Assembly: GCA_031761425.1 (NCBI GenBank)
Contig: JARFXV010001176.1
Location: forward strand, 124,001-188,000
Source of the DNA: Cosmopolites sordidus
Lineage: Eukaryota; Arthropoda; Insecta; Coleoptera; Curculionidae
Reading direction: 5' to 3'
DNA length: 64,000 nt
Shown: in pieces, positions 1-9,960 of the stretch
Layout: every line of letters starts with the position of its first letter
Position numbering within the stretch: position 1 is the first letter of the stretch
Translations under genes and position numbers: made by a program
Notes under the pieces: generated by a model
The model's input: only the letters and a program-made list of their open reading frames with translations
What the model was told of the DNA's origin: nothing
Databases searched by the model: none

Positions 1-870
1 TGTGGGATTCTCTTCCATTCTACACGAGCAGTATCTTTTAGTTCTTGCAGTGTAAGAGGGAGATTGTTTCGTTTCTTGATGCCTGTTTTCAGAATATCCC
101 AAGCATGTTCAATTCCATTCATGTCAGGGGAATTTGCTTTCTACCCTAACTTGATTATTCTCTCCTCTTCAAGAAAATTTTGCACTGCTGCTGTTCGATG
201 AAAACAAATCTGTCGCCTATTTCCCATCGGAACAGACGCACAACAGTATTTAAAACTTCTTTAATGTACATAGCACCAGTCACTCTTCTCTCCAGGATCA
301 GTAGAGGTTTCCGTGACCCCTCATAATACCAGCCTAAAACACCACGCTCCCACCTTCAAATGGGATACGTGATTGATCTGTTTCTAGTTGGACTTGTCGA
401 TCTGGAGCTCTCCAAACTAATGTTCTTCATGAATTAGAAACCAAGCCAATTCCCATCTCATCGGAGAACATCACTTTATTTCAGCTAGGACTATGATCCA
501 CCATTTTTCGAGCCCATTGCAATCTTACAATTTTTTTGTTGAAGGGTTAGTTTGGGAATATGTAAAGACCTTTTGCGATGCAAGTTTACCGATTTCAGTC
601 TGCTTGTTATCGTTTGTCGTGAATTATTTACTACTTCAAGCCTAACAATCCCCCTTGATATACCACTTATAGATTCCAGAAGATTTCTTCCAGCTATCAT
701 TGATATCTGCCGGTCTCGAGCAGCTGTTGTACATCGTTTTCTACCACTTTTGGGGAGATCCTTTATGTTATTTGTCTCTTACATTTTTGTATGAATTTTC
801 GATACAGCACTTTGGAAAACATCTACAATTTCCGCGATATCACTTTGATTAAAGCCCTGATCTGATAAAA
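1..870 (-). pseudogene. Tc1-like transposase, decayed; 3' end runs off the window
   Basis: A cut-and-paste DDE transposase of the Tc1/mariner superfamily, read leftwards. From about 870 the minus strand gives an HTH-like part (DIAEIVDVFQSAVSKIH, then KSGRKRCTTAARDRQ), then SRLKSVNLHRKR, the first acidic block VMFSDE (near 470), WRAPDR, and the third acidic block SPDMNGIEHAWDILK near 75-135. The order matches Tc1 proteins. Several stop codons and frame changes interrupt it (for example just before VMFSDE), so it cannot make an active enzyme. The reading continues to base 1, so the terminal inverted repeat on that side lies outside the window. No right-hand repeat was recognised. Seen: motifs and breaks. 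Known: the Tc1 family order. The clade within Tc1 is not resolved. Confidence 0.85.
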
Positions 871-1460
871 TTAGATATCATGTTTCTAGACATTTTTAAA
901 CGGATTGATTGAAAATTAAAAAAGAACTGAAATAATGTGTCAATACCAGTATCAAAGGAATGGGCAAAAATCGAAAAACCTGTGTTATCAGCAAGACAAT
1001 GTTTTTGTTATTTTCATTTAAAAATGGTCTAAAATAAATACTCATCACAAATTTTAGATTATTATAGGCGTAGATATCTTATTTGTAAATATTCCAAACT
1101 TTTGGACATATGTGTAATTGAATGCGGTTGGTGTCCAAAGATCTATGTTATCAAAGGTATTTTAAGAAACAAAATATTCTCATTGTGCTAACAACCACTT
1201 AATGTTAATAATATTAAAATGTTACACAATGAAAATAAATCTAAAAGTTAAATATCTTAGAGAGCCTAGAAATTAATAAAAGAAAAAATTAGGGGAGTTT
1301 GCTAAATAATCAGGTAGACTTAAATGGTCTACGCTTATTAAATTTATATTACACGTCTAGACATTGAAAAAAATAATTTCCCCGCAATCAATAATCACTT
1401 ATGGAATTATTAGGTGAATGGACAGATTAGGTTGTAATTACTTTTCTTACTCTTAGTTTA
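871..1460. other. unassigned AT-rich stretch
   Basis: No coding potential, tandem repeat or element end was recognised. It probably includes 5' flank of the Tc1 copy. Confidence 0.5.
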
Positions 1461-1464
1461 ACAT

Positions 1465-1570
1465 AGTTCGTATTTGGAACAGGCACTCTGTGTCGAAACA
1501 ATTACAATACATACAAGTTTTAAATATAGTGGAAATTTAGATATAATTCTTGTTTGTTAATTTATCTATT
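1465..1570 (+). repeat. dispersed repeat, related to 19762-19870
   Basis: About 105 bp sharing ordered blocks with 19762-19870: TTCGTATTTG near the start, GTGTCGAAA, then AAATATAGTGG / AAATATGGTGG, and CTTGTTTATTT-like sequence at the end. Identity by eye is roughly three quarters. No coding content. Probably a non-coding piece of an interspersed element. Confidence 0.55.
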
Positions 1571-1599
1571 AGGTGTTGCGCATTATACAAAATATTTAC

Positions 1600-1880
1600 T
1601 TAAAAAACTGATAGTTTTGTGATATATGGTGACTTTTTAAAGTCCTTATTTTGATTCCTTCGAAGTAATAACCCCCTTTCACTGCAATACACGTATTCTA
1701 ATGCTTTTTCCTAGTTTTGAAACGTTTTTACTTTCAACTTCTGGCATTTTCTTCCAAACAGTTAGCGAATCGAATGAAGTGATATGATCAAAGTGGTTTC
1801 TTCAATCGAGGAATCAGGAAACTATCACACGGTGCCATGTCTGGTGAATGTGCTGTTTGTGAAATGGTTTTTGTTTAATT
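1600..1880 (-). pseudogene. mariner transposase C-terminus (family MarB)
   Basis: The minus strand reads AHSPDMAPCDSFLIPRLKKP, the mariner block around the third catalytic aspartate, followed after stops by YVYCSERGLLLRRNQNK, the C-terminal tail. Beyond it lies GTGACTTTTTAAAGTC-like sequence, resembling the ends seen at 10615 and 23195. The N-terminal half is absent. The same tail occurs at 10640-10870, so both belong to one family, called MarB here. Stops and frameshifts make it non-functional. Confidence 0.75.
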
Positions 1881-2264
1881 TTTAACGAAAAAAACAAATA
1901 ATTCTTGCGGTGTCCGATAGTGTGTTATTGTAATGTAATGTAATATATTGGCGTTCAACTTCAACCGCTTCTCTATGATCATTTAAAGTCCTTGAACTAT
2001 GCAAATTCTTTGCTCGATACATATCTCCATTATAAAAAATCGCCGACAATTTTTTAACACCAACAAAAAACTCCATCATTTTTAACTTAACAAGCGCAAT
2101 GATACGAAACTTCTATCAAATCTTATGGATAAGCATATCAATTAAAAAAAAATTGCATAGATATGTATAGAATCTATACAACAACGAATTTTTAAAACAA
2201 AAATTACTTTACTTTTTAGTCATACTAAAGACTACATGAATCTCAACAGGTTGAATCTACATGA
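1881..2264. other. unassigned AT-rich stretch
   Basis: A 65-codon minus-strand open frame (1882-2079) has no recognisable motif and is treated as chance. It may be MarB internal sequence too decayed to read. Confidence 0.4.
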
Positions 2265-2345
2265 TGCAAGGGAAATAACTTTTAAATTTAACTAACGATT
2301 CTTTACATCATTTTGAACAAAAAGTTTCCTTAAAACATGTATCCA
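2265..2345 (-). repeat. dispersed repeat, shared with 49058-49140
   Basis: On the minus strand TACATGTTTTAAGG..., TGTAAAGAATCGTTAGTTAA and the following bases match 49058-49140 on the plus strand (TACATGTTTTAAGA..., TGTAAAGAATCGTCGGTTAA). At 49.1 kb this is followed by CTCTTACACCCTATA, also seen as CTCTTACACCCTCTATA at 7604-7620. That sequence may be an element terminus. Confidence 0.55.
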
Positions 2346-2589
2346 AAAGGCAACCATTTCTGCGAAAAAAGGTAAACTTTTTATTGGTCACGTCGCATCG
2401 TCGTATTTATTTCTCATAACGTATCATATTTATAATTTTTATAGTTATTTATTCCGTACGTTTCAGCATAAATCTAGTTTGTTTTGTTAAAAATATAGAA
2501 AACTTACACTTTAGTGTTGTTTAACATCAAAGTTGAAATTACTAGCACTAATTTTTTCACTCTATAACACGTTTTAAACGATTCACGTC

Positions 2590-2830
2590 ACATTAAAAAG
2601 CACGTGATTAATGGTTTTATTCAATTAAATGTTCAAAATGTCCACCATTTGAGTCTGTGCAAGCCTGGTCGCATTGTAACCAGTTTTCCCGAACACATTG
2701 AAAAACTCCTTTATTTTTAATTTGATCGGCGGCAGCAAAATGCGACTTCTCCTTATATAAGAAGCCCATCGTGATATTCGCATTCCGAATACATTTTTGG
2801 TTATAAATTAATCTTAAATACACGCACTAA
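2590..2830 (-). pseudogene. Tc1/mariner-superfamily transposase C-terminal fragment (GGHFEHL type)
   Basis: A 68-codon minus-strand frame (2617-2823) ends in GVFQCVRENWLQCDQACTDS and then NGGHFEHLIE. This is the C-terminal signature of insect transposases that carry an N-terminal DUF4817-like HTH and WIGR..PIEWPxRSPD near the third Asp. The same ending (GGHQFEHLLKK) closes the element at 13762-14584. Nothing upstream of this tail survives. It is a short fragment, and the assignment rests on that tail. Confidence 0.6.
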
Positions 2831-2929
2831 CATACATTTTGAAATACTACTCCTTCTTGTGGGGATTATCTCAATTCTCTCTTCTCTTAATTAAAATAAA
2901 AATTTAACAATGCTCATTGGTACTAGGCC

Positions 2930-3514
2930 AAATGAAAAGTTCGCTAAGCGGAAATGATAAAGCAAGTTTATAATTGAAAAAATAACTTTATTCTTCCATA
3001 CATTCTCCCTTAAGATCAATAATTTTTTTTCAGCGGTTCTCCAATTAATATATTCCATCTCTGAAGTGATTTTTGGAATCAAAATACTCATCTACGGCTG
3101 CTATAACTTCTTCATTTTCTGAAAAACCAATCCAAAAGTTTGAGTAATACTGACCTGTTATTGTTTTACCGGTTTGAAGCTAATCAATTAACAAAATGCC
3201 TTTTGCATCCCAAAACATTGATGCCATAAGTTTTTTGGTCTATTTTGACCTCTTTGGCTGCTTTGAAGTTGAAGAACCGGGCTCAGTCCACTCTGTGGTT
3301 TGTTGTTGCAGTTCAGGATCATAGTGGTAAAGCCATGTCTCATATATAGTTCGAAAATGACGTTTAAAACCTGTTTTATTCTTTCGAAAAAGATCCAAAT
3401 GTTGGCTAGAAAGTTTTACTCGAAGTCTTTTTTGATCAGAATTTAAGAAATGCGGCATCCATGTTGCCCATAACGTTCTCAAGCTCAATTCCTTTTACAA
3501 AATATGAAACATTC
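2930..3514 (-). pseudogene. MarA transposase, middle and C-terminal part
   Basis: The minus strand from 3514 reads ELSLRTLWATWMPHFLNSDQ, then HFRTIYETWLYHYDPE around the first catalytic Asp region (the D of 'DETW' is lost, giving YETW), then WTEPGSSTSKQPKRSK, a stop, MASMFWDAKGILLIDQLQTG, then a jump to IAAVDEYF.SKNHFRDGI. The block with the second and third aspartates is deleted. Mariner proteins are about 345 residues; less than half is present here. It is inactive through stops, a deletion and the lost Asp. Confidence 0.8.
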
Positions 3515-4737
3515 TGTAGCGTTTACAAATTATCGGCCACTACAGGTGAGATTGTTTTGCGCCAGTTTTATTTGAGAGCGCACCGGTATCCTGTAGGATG
3601 AAGGCCGAGAAAGTCTAACATCACACCTCGAGCTGAACCGACGTCTTCACGCTAAACCCTTCTATTAGAGGCATGCAGTTTAGCTGGCTAAGCCCTAATC
3701 AGGCTTATTCTTTGGTTTTTTGTGGAGGGTTTTAGGGCCCGGTCGTTATGAAATGGTCATGGTCATCTTAGGACCCAGTAATTACAGAACTCGGTCAATT
3801 TAGGACCCAGTCGTTATAAAACCAGTTATATTAGAGCCCAGTCATTACCGAACCCGGTCATTTTAGGGCCTACTTATTGCAGTACCCAGTCAAGGCAGAC
3901 TCCAGACCTTTTAAGACCCCCGCGTTTTGGACACAGAATTGCCCAGTTAACGAATTTATTTATAACCCGAGCGAGCAGCGTGATAAAATGATGTAAATAT
4001 ATTTTTTTATTTTATTAGTATTTCTATGGATCTTTTACGATTGATTATTTGCTTAATAATCTCACTACCACCAGGTAATAACATTATTCAATTAGATCTG
4101 ATTTGCTTTAACTTGGTTTAACTTCTTGATTGATCTTAGTTGTCTACTTCTAATGTACTACATCTAATGGTCTTAATTAATCCACTTGCTTATATTTGAT
4201 TCAGTTTTATTTAGGTAGTTTAATTTAAGTAGGTTTAGCATAATCTAATTTCAAATCGTTTGTAAATTAGACAAGACCTCTTATAAGATAGGAAAATCTG
4301 TTAGGATCAGAACTGTTTAGTGACGTGACTAGTATAGTAGGGTTTTAGTGGACACCACTGCTAGACCTTTTTTTGATTTTTTTTGTTATTACTGTTTATT
4401 TTTTTAATTTTTGTTCTATGTGTTGTTCTTTGGGATTGTGCTTGTGCTTATTAAATGTCTATTACCATTATTAAGTCTTTTTAACTAAAATAAACCTTTT
4501 TTCCAGTTTCGGGGTTAATTTTTATTAATCCTATTAACGTTTATTAGCCCTATTAACGTGGCTGATCAATCCATCCGTGACCCACATCCAAATGCCGTCG
4601 TAATAACTAAAATTTAATTTTCTAAATAAAAATAAAAAAAGAAGGTTACATAAAATTGGATGTCCAACGTGGGGCGAAGTGTGTAATAAGTACGGTTTGC
4701 CTTTTTTTATTTTGAATAAGGGATTTATTTGGCTACA
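3515..4737. mobile_element. LTR-like insertion inside MarA
   Basis: This 1223-bp block starts TGTAGCG and ends GGCTACA, giving a short TG...CA inverted repeat. It interrupts MarA between the codons for ISTER and FHIL. The flanks are ATTC (3511-3514) and ACTC (4738-4741), a plausible 4-bp target duplication with one change. It contains no protein frame, a degenerate ~31-bp tandem repeat, a pyrimidine-rich 3' half, and at 4658-4677 TGGATGTCCAACGTGGGGC, which resembles a tRNA primer-binding site of insect LTR elements. A solo LTR or a collapsed LTR element fits best. The primer-binding-like site only about 60 bp from the right end does not suit a plain solo LTR. Confidence 0.5.
3727..3897 (+). 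repeat. degenerate ~31-bp tandem repeat
   Basis: About five units of the form TTAGGRCCCAGTCRTTAY.., starting near 3730, 3760, 3800, 3831 and 3863. They differ at many positions. The repeat lies inside the LTR-like insertion. Confidence 0.7.
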
Positions 4738-5071
4738 ACTCGTTCAGTTGAGATTGCCTTAGCAACTTCACCCAAAGTCTGTCATCCATAACCATATTAT
4801 GTATAGAATTAATTATTTGTTTAGTAGTTACACTTATTGGATGTCCAGAACGAGAATCATCATCCAGGCTTATACGACCACGTTAAAACTCACCTGCCCA
4901 CTTACAAACCGTTGTTTTTAAAGAAGCAGACTTTCCTAATACATTTACTATTTCACTATGAATTTCCATTGCCTTTAAATCTTTTTTTACGAAGAATTTA
5001 ATCACTGCACGATTTTTAATATTTTCTATTTTAAAAAATAACACTGATATGTTTTACTTTAAGCTGCTGTT
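4738..5071 (-). pseudogene. MarA transposase, N-terminal part
   Basis: The minus strand reads an N-terminal helix-turn-helix region matching that of the copy at 52120-52419 (RAVIKFFVKKDLKAMEIHS, VNVLGKSASLKTTVCKW, a stop, then DDSRSGHPISVTTKQIINSI, and QTLGEVAKAISTERV after a frame change). Stops and frameshifts break it. It joins the block at 3514 across the LTR-like insertion, and the block at 7325 across the LINE. Confidence 0.8.
5057..5071. repeat. target-site duplication of the LINE, left copy
   Basis: CTTTAAGCTGCTGTT here is repeated exactly at 7325-7339. MarA sequence continues without a break across the two copies, so this is the 15-bp duplication made on insertion. The first bases could also belong to the (CTT) tail. 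Confidence 0.85.
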
Positions 5072-5100
5072 ATGACTGCCTTCTGTTATCTTACTTTCTG

Positions 5101-6703
5101 ATCAGATGGAAAGAAGGGGTTATCATAACCATCCCTAAATTTGACAAAAACCCGGAGGAGCTAAGCTCTATTAGACCAATCACCCTCCTAACCATTTTGG
5201 GAAAGGCTCTGGAATTTTTCATAAGAAAGCAACTCTTCTTCTATTTAGAAGAGCATTTTCACCATCATAACCAGTTTGGCTTTGTGAAGGGTAAGGGCAC
5301 CGAGCAAGCTTTAAGCAAATTCACCGGCTTAATTAAGAACAGTAATAACAGATACACCGCGGCCATCCTGTTAGATATTAAAGGCGCTTTCAACAACGTA
5401 TGGTGGCCGTCCGTACTTCATGCTCTCAAGCCTAAAAGACTACCTGGCCACTTGTTCCATCTTATCGTTTCTTATTTTAAAGATAGACACGTCAAATTGG
5501 ATATCGGACCCGATTCGGCTAGATCCGTTATGAGCAAGGGTTGCCCCCAGGGTTCCAAATTGGGCCCTAATATTTGGAATCTGGTGGTGGACTACCTCTT
5601 GATTGAGTTTGACGTCCACCCAGACATGGAGATCATAGCGTTCGCGGACGATCTAGCGATAGTTGTAGGGGGCAACAGTCGGCCTGCTTTGGAACTGCTA
5701 ATGAACCAAGCATTAGCGGTGGTGGACTTATGGACGAGAAAGAACAAGCTCGAGATTTCAACTGAAAAGTCCTGCTATCTCACGTTCGGAAGGAAGCTAA
5801 CGAGGAACCCCACGGTGAAGATTGGCCTCAAAAATATTAAAAGATCAAATCAAGCCAAATACTTAGGCATTCTGGTGGACGACAAATTGTCGTTCACAGC
5901 TCACATCAAAAGCATCTGCGTCAAGGGCAAAACCTTATTTCAAACCCTGAAAAGATCGCTGAGCCGAGTTTATGCGGTTCCCGCAGATTCATTGCGGAAT
6001 ATTTTCTATGGGACGGTGATTCCGATACTATCATATGGGCTACAACTATTCGAGGATAGAATTTCCCACGCCAGGAACTTACACCAGCTTGAATCCTTGA
6101 GAGGGACCATTTCTCGTACCATACTGGGGGCTTATACTACTACGTCAACGGCGGGGGCTTCTGTTCTGGCAAAGATTCCTCCGATCGAGGATTTACTGTT
6201 CGAGATCTCTGATCTGAGAACCCACAGAAGAGGTGCACAGGTCAACAGGTATGAAAGGGTCATCCCTGGAATACCGAGTTTGCCCAAGAAAAGAATCAAG
6301 GAAGAACTTCGTAACAGAACTTTAAATAGGTGGCAAGAAAATTGGGTTTCTGGCTCGACTGGAAGAACGACCTTCGGCTTCGTTCCGGACATCATTGCGT
6401 TTCAGGGAGTGCACACGAACTTCAACAGGAAGAGCGTTCAACTGTTGACCGGACATGGACAGTTCAGGTCGCATTACGTCAGAATCGGTAGATTGGACGA
6501 TGCAAGATGTTTGGCATGTAACGAAACAGACGACCCGGAACACAGAATATTCAGATGTTCAACTTTCATTCAGCAACGGGAAGAACTCAGGAACCGTTTG
6601 GGACCATGATGGCCACTCCGGAAGGACCAATTATTGGCGAAGCTTGCACAACTGGATGAGATCAGTCTGCTGGGAAGCTTCGTGGCGGAAAGACTGGAGT
6701 AAT
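5101..6703 (+). pseudogene. R1-like reverse transcriptase, truncated, one late frameshift
   Basis: An open frame runs from 5101 (no start codon; first Met at 5197) to 6609, over 500 codons. In order: RPITLLTILGKALE, NQFGFVKGKGTEQAL, LLDIKGAFNNVWW (the catalytic Asp region), CPQGSKLGPNIWN, AFADDLAIVV at 5638-5667 (the RT catalytic AD-D pair), KYLGILVDDKLSF, then the RT-thumb region and a C-terminal CCHC knuckle, CLACNETDDPEHRIFRC (6511-6561). The order and the Cys knuckle suit the R1 clade, whose proteins copy element RNA at a nicked target. After 6605 the reading shifts one frame and continues as KDQLLAKLAQLDEISLLGSF to a stop near 6703. Catalytic RT residues look intact, but without the 5' part the copy cannot move alone. 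It is the best-preserved long frame in the window. Confidence 0.88.
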
Positions 6704-7297
6704 CCGGTTGTTAGAGGGATTTTTGTTTTTCATTCTAGAAAATTGTTCAGTTCAGGTCAGTTAGTTTATATACTTTATGTCTTTAAGCTAGAAAGATACC
6801 AGTTAATTTTATATTCTTTGTTTAAGTTAGGAAATTTACTTAATCATTATATGTTAACTTAGTTCTCTCTTAAGATTTGTATTTTCGCTGGACGATATTG
6901 GATTGGCATTGCGTAGAGTTCAAAATTTTTCTTAGAGCAGATTAAACTTGAACATAGCCTTAGTTTTCAGGGGGCAATCAGGGAAGGTTATTGGTACTTC
7001 CCGGACCACGGTCCATCTGTAGGATCCGCCCTCAACCTTTTTGTTTAGCAGTACCAATCGAAGAATCGGATAGCATTATTATTTGTCTTTAATAAATAAA
7101 GAAACTAGCAGAACAAGAAGAAGCAAATTTTCTTTTAAGATTACCTCGTTCAAGGTCCGATCTCTTTGTTAAACTTTTTACCTTAATACTGTCAATTAAT
7201 AAATAATTAATTAATAAGCATAGACGAAGAGGGGCACCGTCTGTCTCCTTCAGGGCCAGACGGTGGAGAGGGTTATGGTGGGACCCCTTTGCATCTC

Positions 7298-7324
7298 CTT
7301 CTTCTTCTTCTTCTTCTTCTTCTT
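7298..7324 (+). repeat. (CTT)n tail of the LINE
   Basis: About nine CTT units close the LINE and run into the right target duplication. A glutamate-rich minus-strand frame here is only a translation of this repeat. Confidence 0.8.
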
Positions 7325-7470
7325 CTTTAAGCTGCTGTTTTTGTACGAATGAATTGATAGATCGACTAGAAACTTCACATATGTTCATATGAAGGATACA
7401 ACTTCAAAATGTCGTAGATTATATAGTTCTTTTACTACTCTATAGGTGTCGCTTCGCGAACTTTTAATAA
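7325..7470 (-). mobile_element. MarA 5' end block
   Basis: It starts with the right copy of the 15-bp duplication, then carries MarA leader sequence (MNICEVSSRSINSFVQKQQL read on minus, also present at 52360-52419 with one change). It ends in the inverted repeat GTGTCGCTTCGCGAACTTTT. Confidence 0.8.
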
Positions 7471-7655
7471 AAAATAAAAACCTATTAATATTTGCCAAAT
7501 TTGCTTTTACACATATTTTCTTAAAATGTTAATTATTATCATAGATTCTCGACTGGTGATCGCATTATTGCATTATTTTTATTTAAATTTATGAAAGTTA
7601 TTTCTCTTACACCCTCTATAATAGGATATTAGTGCAGGTCCTCAGGGACAGTTAA

Positions 7656-8335
7656 GCTGGGTCTACACGAACAAAAAGTTACGTTGTGCTGGCTGTATAT
7701 GTTATATGTCGTGTGCGTGCGTGGCAATGTAAATGCTCTGACACAAGGTCACACACAAATATTTCCGCCGCACAGCACGTACACGAACCATCTGTTGTCG
7801 GTTTTCTCGGGAACGTCAAATAAATTTGCAGTGCACAAGATTTGTGTGTGGACGTTTTGCTGAAGTGAAATTAATATTTTTAGTTTCAGAAAGATACCTA
7901 CGTGACATGGCTGAATTGAAATTTATTCTTTAGGAATTTATTATTTATTGACTAACTGGTTATTGTCAAAACATGTCTCAGCATAATATTATGTTGAAGA
8001 AGAAGTGTACTGTATTCATACTAATGAACACTTTAATCAGGAAGAAGAAAAAACAAGCAAAAAAAGGCGTTATTGGATAAAGCATTTGCACCAAATGGGA
8101 AAACTATGAATTACAGAAAATAGAAAAATAAATATAAACACTGATTTTGATGTTTGTCGAAATAACCTAATAAAACATAACCTACCAACATCCCACTGCA
8201 CACACAGACAGAGCGGGCATACAGCGTGTACAACACAAATATTTATTGACTGTATGCGGTAATTTTGCGTCGTAAACATTTTCGCCACACAGTAAATTCA
8301 ACACTCACGCAAATTTTTATCGGCTTAGACCCAGC
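7656..8335. mobile_element. non-autonomous DNA element with TTAA flanks
   Basis: Inverted termini GCTGGGTCTA...CGAACAAAAA on the left and GCTGGGTCTA...CGATAAAAA on the right (reverse complement), about 22 bp with few mismatches. Each is flanked by TTAA (7652-7655 and 8336-8339). TTAA duplication is the piggyBac hallmark. Internal sequence is non-coding, with matching sub-terminal blocks such as AAATATTTGTG near 8230 (minus) and CAAATATTT near 7760. Whether a piggyBac enzyme moved it is inference. Confidence 0.65.
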
Positions 8336-8339
8336 TTAA

Positions 8340-9699
8340 CAATGCGTAAATTATATGAGTCAAAATTGATATAATCTATTTTTCAATACACATATGTACA
8401 ATCTACTTTGAATGCAGTGGTGCTATTGTTCTGATATTTTAACATTTCTAATTGAATTAATATAATATTTTAGTTTGCAGGCAATTCCAACATTAGCCCC
8501 AAAAATATTTCTTGTCACCTAACATATCTAAACCACCAACGACTACAAAAAAGACCGAACATGGAAACATTCTCCTCAAGATCTGACTATTCGATATTGC
8601 GTATGTTTCGAACCGACCCATTTCTCCCCAGCTCGGTATTTTTTTTTTCACAAAAGAAAACGTTTTCAATTTACATAAACGTTTCGCAGATGAATAAATA
8701 TATTTCTTTAATCTGATAAACCGGAGGTGGAAGGAGAAAACAAGACCCTCCCGTGATCGTAAATCATTTCTTTTAATTTTTCGGTGTAATGATATAATTT
8801 ACTGTTACCTTCACCGGTTAACGTGACTTAAGAAATATCTGAAGTCTGAACTGGCGTAGCGTCCGACCATTTGTCTTGGCGGAAATTGGGTTTGGCCCTA
8901 GTACGGGTCCTTGGGGATACCGTAGATGCCGTAGATAAAACGGGAATATATCTTTCGGATAGTGCGGTTTTCTATCGATTTTTCACGATTGTATTAAATT
9001 CCTAACTCCATCTTCGATGCATATAAGAATGGGGCTAAAATTACTTCACCTTTGTGGTCTCTAGAGTTTCATGTTAATGTAGGGTCTTGATAAGACCCTA
9101 AGACTGTATGAGAGGGGAATTAGATCTTTATAAATCTGTTATATATGTCAGAATTAAAGTATTGCAGAATTAGGTGCTCCAGAATAAAATAGCAGGAATG
9201 ATTCTATCTCAACTATAGGGTGGTTTCTTTAGTGCTTCCGAACTTTAAATTCAAATAAAACAACAACCAAATTAGATCCCTTGAAACTATTTATTTTACC
9301 ATATGAGAAATAACATTCAATGGCATTAATGTTTGAAAACAATTTCGGATAAATATCCGTTGCGACTATTTATGACAAAACGCATTCTGTCAGTTCAATT
9401 TCCGACCATTTTTTCAAGAAATTGGACCAAAGATTTAACATAACCTCAAAGAAAATAATCTCAAGGCAGGCCTGTTCCTCGAAACAATTTTTCTCAAAAA
9501 AAAAACAACATATGTCATAGTTTAAGATAATGTGTGATTTTTGTAATAATCATATTTTCAAATTAAAGTCCCTAAGATTAAATAAATCACTAATCACGTG
9601 GCTTACAGGATTAAATGAAGGCTCAGTGGAATTAAAGTTTTTTCGCGTTTCATATAGAAATATATACGGAATTATATTATTTCTGTTAGTTTTTGCAAG
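8340..9699. other. unassigned, no gene recognised
   Basis: Mixed AT-rich sequence. A possible element end, TAGGGTGGTTTCTTTAG, sits at 9217-9234 after a TA but has no identified partner. The 88-codon frame at 9530-9796 has no family features. Confidence 0.4.
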
Positions 9700-9960
9700 A
9701 ACCGAAAGTGTACTAATCACCATTATCCTAGAATTAAAGCATTTTTATGCTGAATGTAGAGCTATATCCATAATTATACTAATATATTTTGATTAGTTTT
9801 GACTCCAGATTTATTTCTAACATGACAATGCAGTCTTAGTGACATCCTAAGAACGCAACTCGTATCACCCACTAATGTTCTAATCAATATTATTCACTAA
9901 ATCTAAAATATTTTTCATGCGGAATGTAGTGGTATCCATAATTAGAATACCTAGTTGCAA
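9700..9960 (+). repeat. diverged units of the 53-56 kb satellite
   Basis: Two blocks about 175 bp apart (9741-9785 and 9915-9955) share TTTTTATGCTGAATGTAG / TTTTTCATGCGGAATGTAG and TATCCATAATTA. The first is preceded by TAATCACCATTATCCTAGAA. This order matches the unit at 53.1-54.2 kb (TAATCATTATTATACATCTA, AATTAAAG, GTTCATGCTGAATGCGG). Confidence 0.55.

Larger units (their letters stand above)
5072..7324 (+). mobile_element. 5'-truncated R1-like non-LTR retrotransposon
   Basis: This 2.25-kb LINE copy lies inside MarA and is bounded by a 15-bp target duplication. It begins part-way through the reverse transcriptase (IRWKEGVIITIPKFDKNPEE at 5101), so ORF1, the endonuclease and the first RT residues are missing, as expected of incomplete target-primed reverse transcription. 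The body ends with a (CTT)n run at 7298-7324. A GC-rich stretch with GTCTGTCTCCTT and AGGGCCAGACGG at about 7240-7262 precedes the tail and can pair locally. Confidence 0.85.
2923..7470 (-). mobile_element. composite: mariner MarA split by an LTR-like insertion and an R1-like LINE
   Basis: Left end CTAGGCCAAATGAAAAGTTC at 2923 follows a TA and matches the ends of the cleaner MarA copy at 51294-52485. The right end near 7450-7470 carries GTGTCGCTTCGCGAACTTTT, matching that copy's other end. Three MarA blocks lie in the correct order on the minus strand (7325-7470, 4738-5071, 2923-3514). They are separated by insertions at 5072-7324 and 3515-4737. Removing both leaves roughly 1.07 kb, near the 1192 bp of the better copy. 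The order of the two insertions cannot be told because neither lies inside the other. Confidence 0.8.

Noticed and set aside
6132..6543. Two minus-strand frames of 73-87 codons
   Set aside because: Antisense shadows of the R1-like RT frame.
7089..7388. Glutamate-rich minus-strand protein
   Set aside because: The poly-Glu is the (CTT)n tail of the LINE read backwards, fused by chance to the MarA leader.
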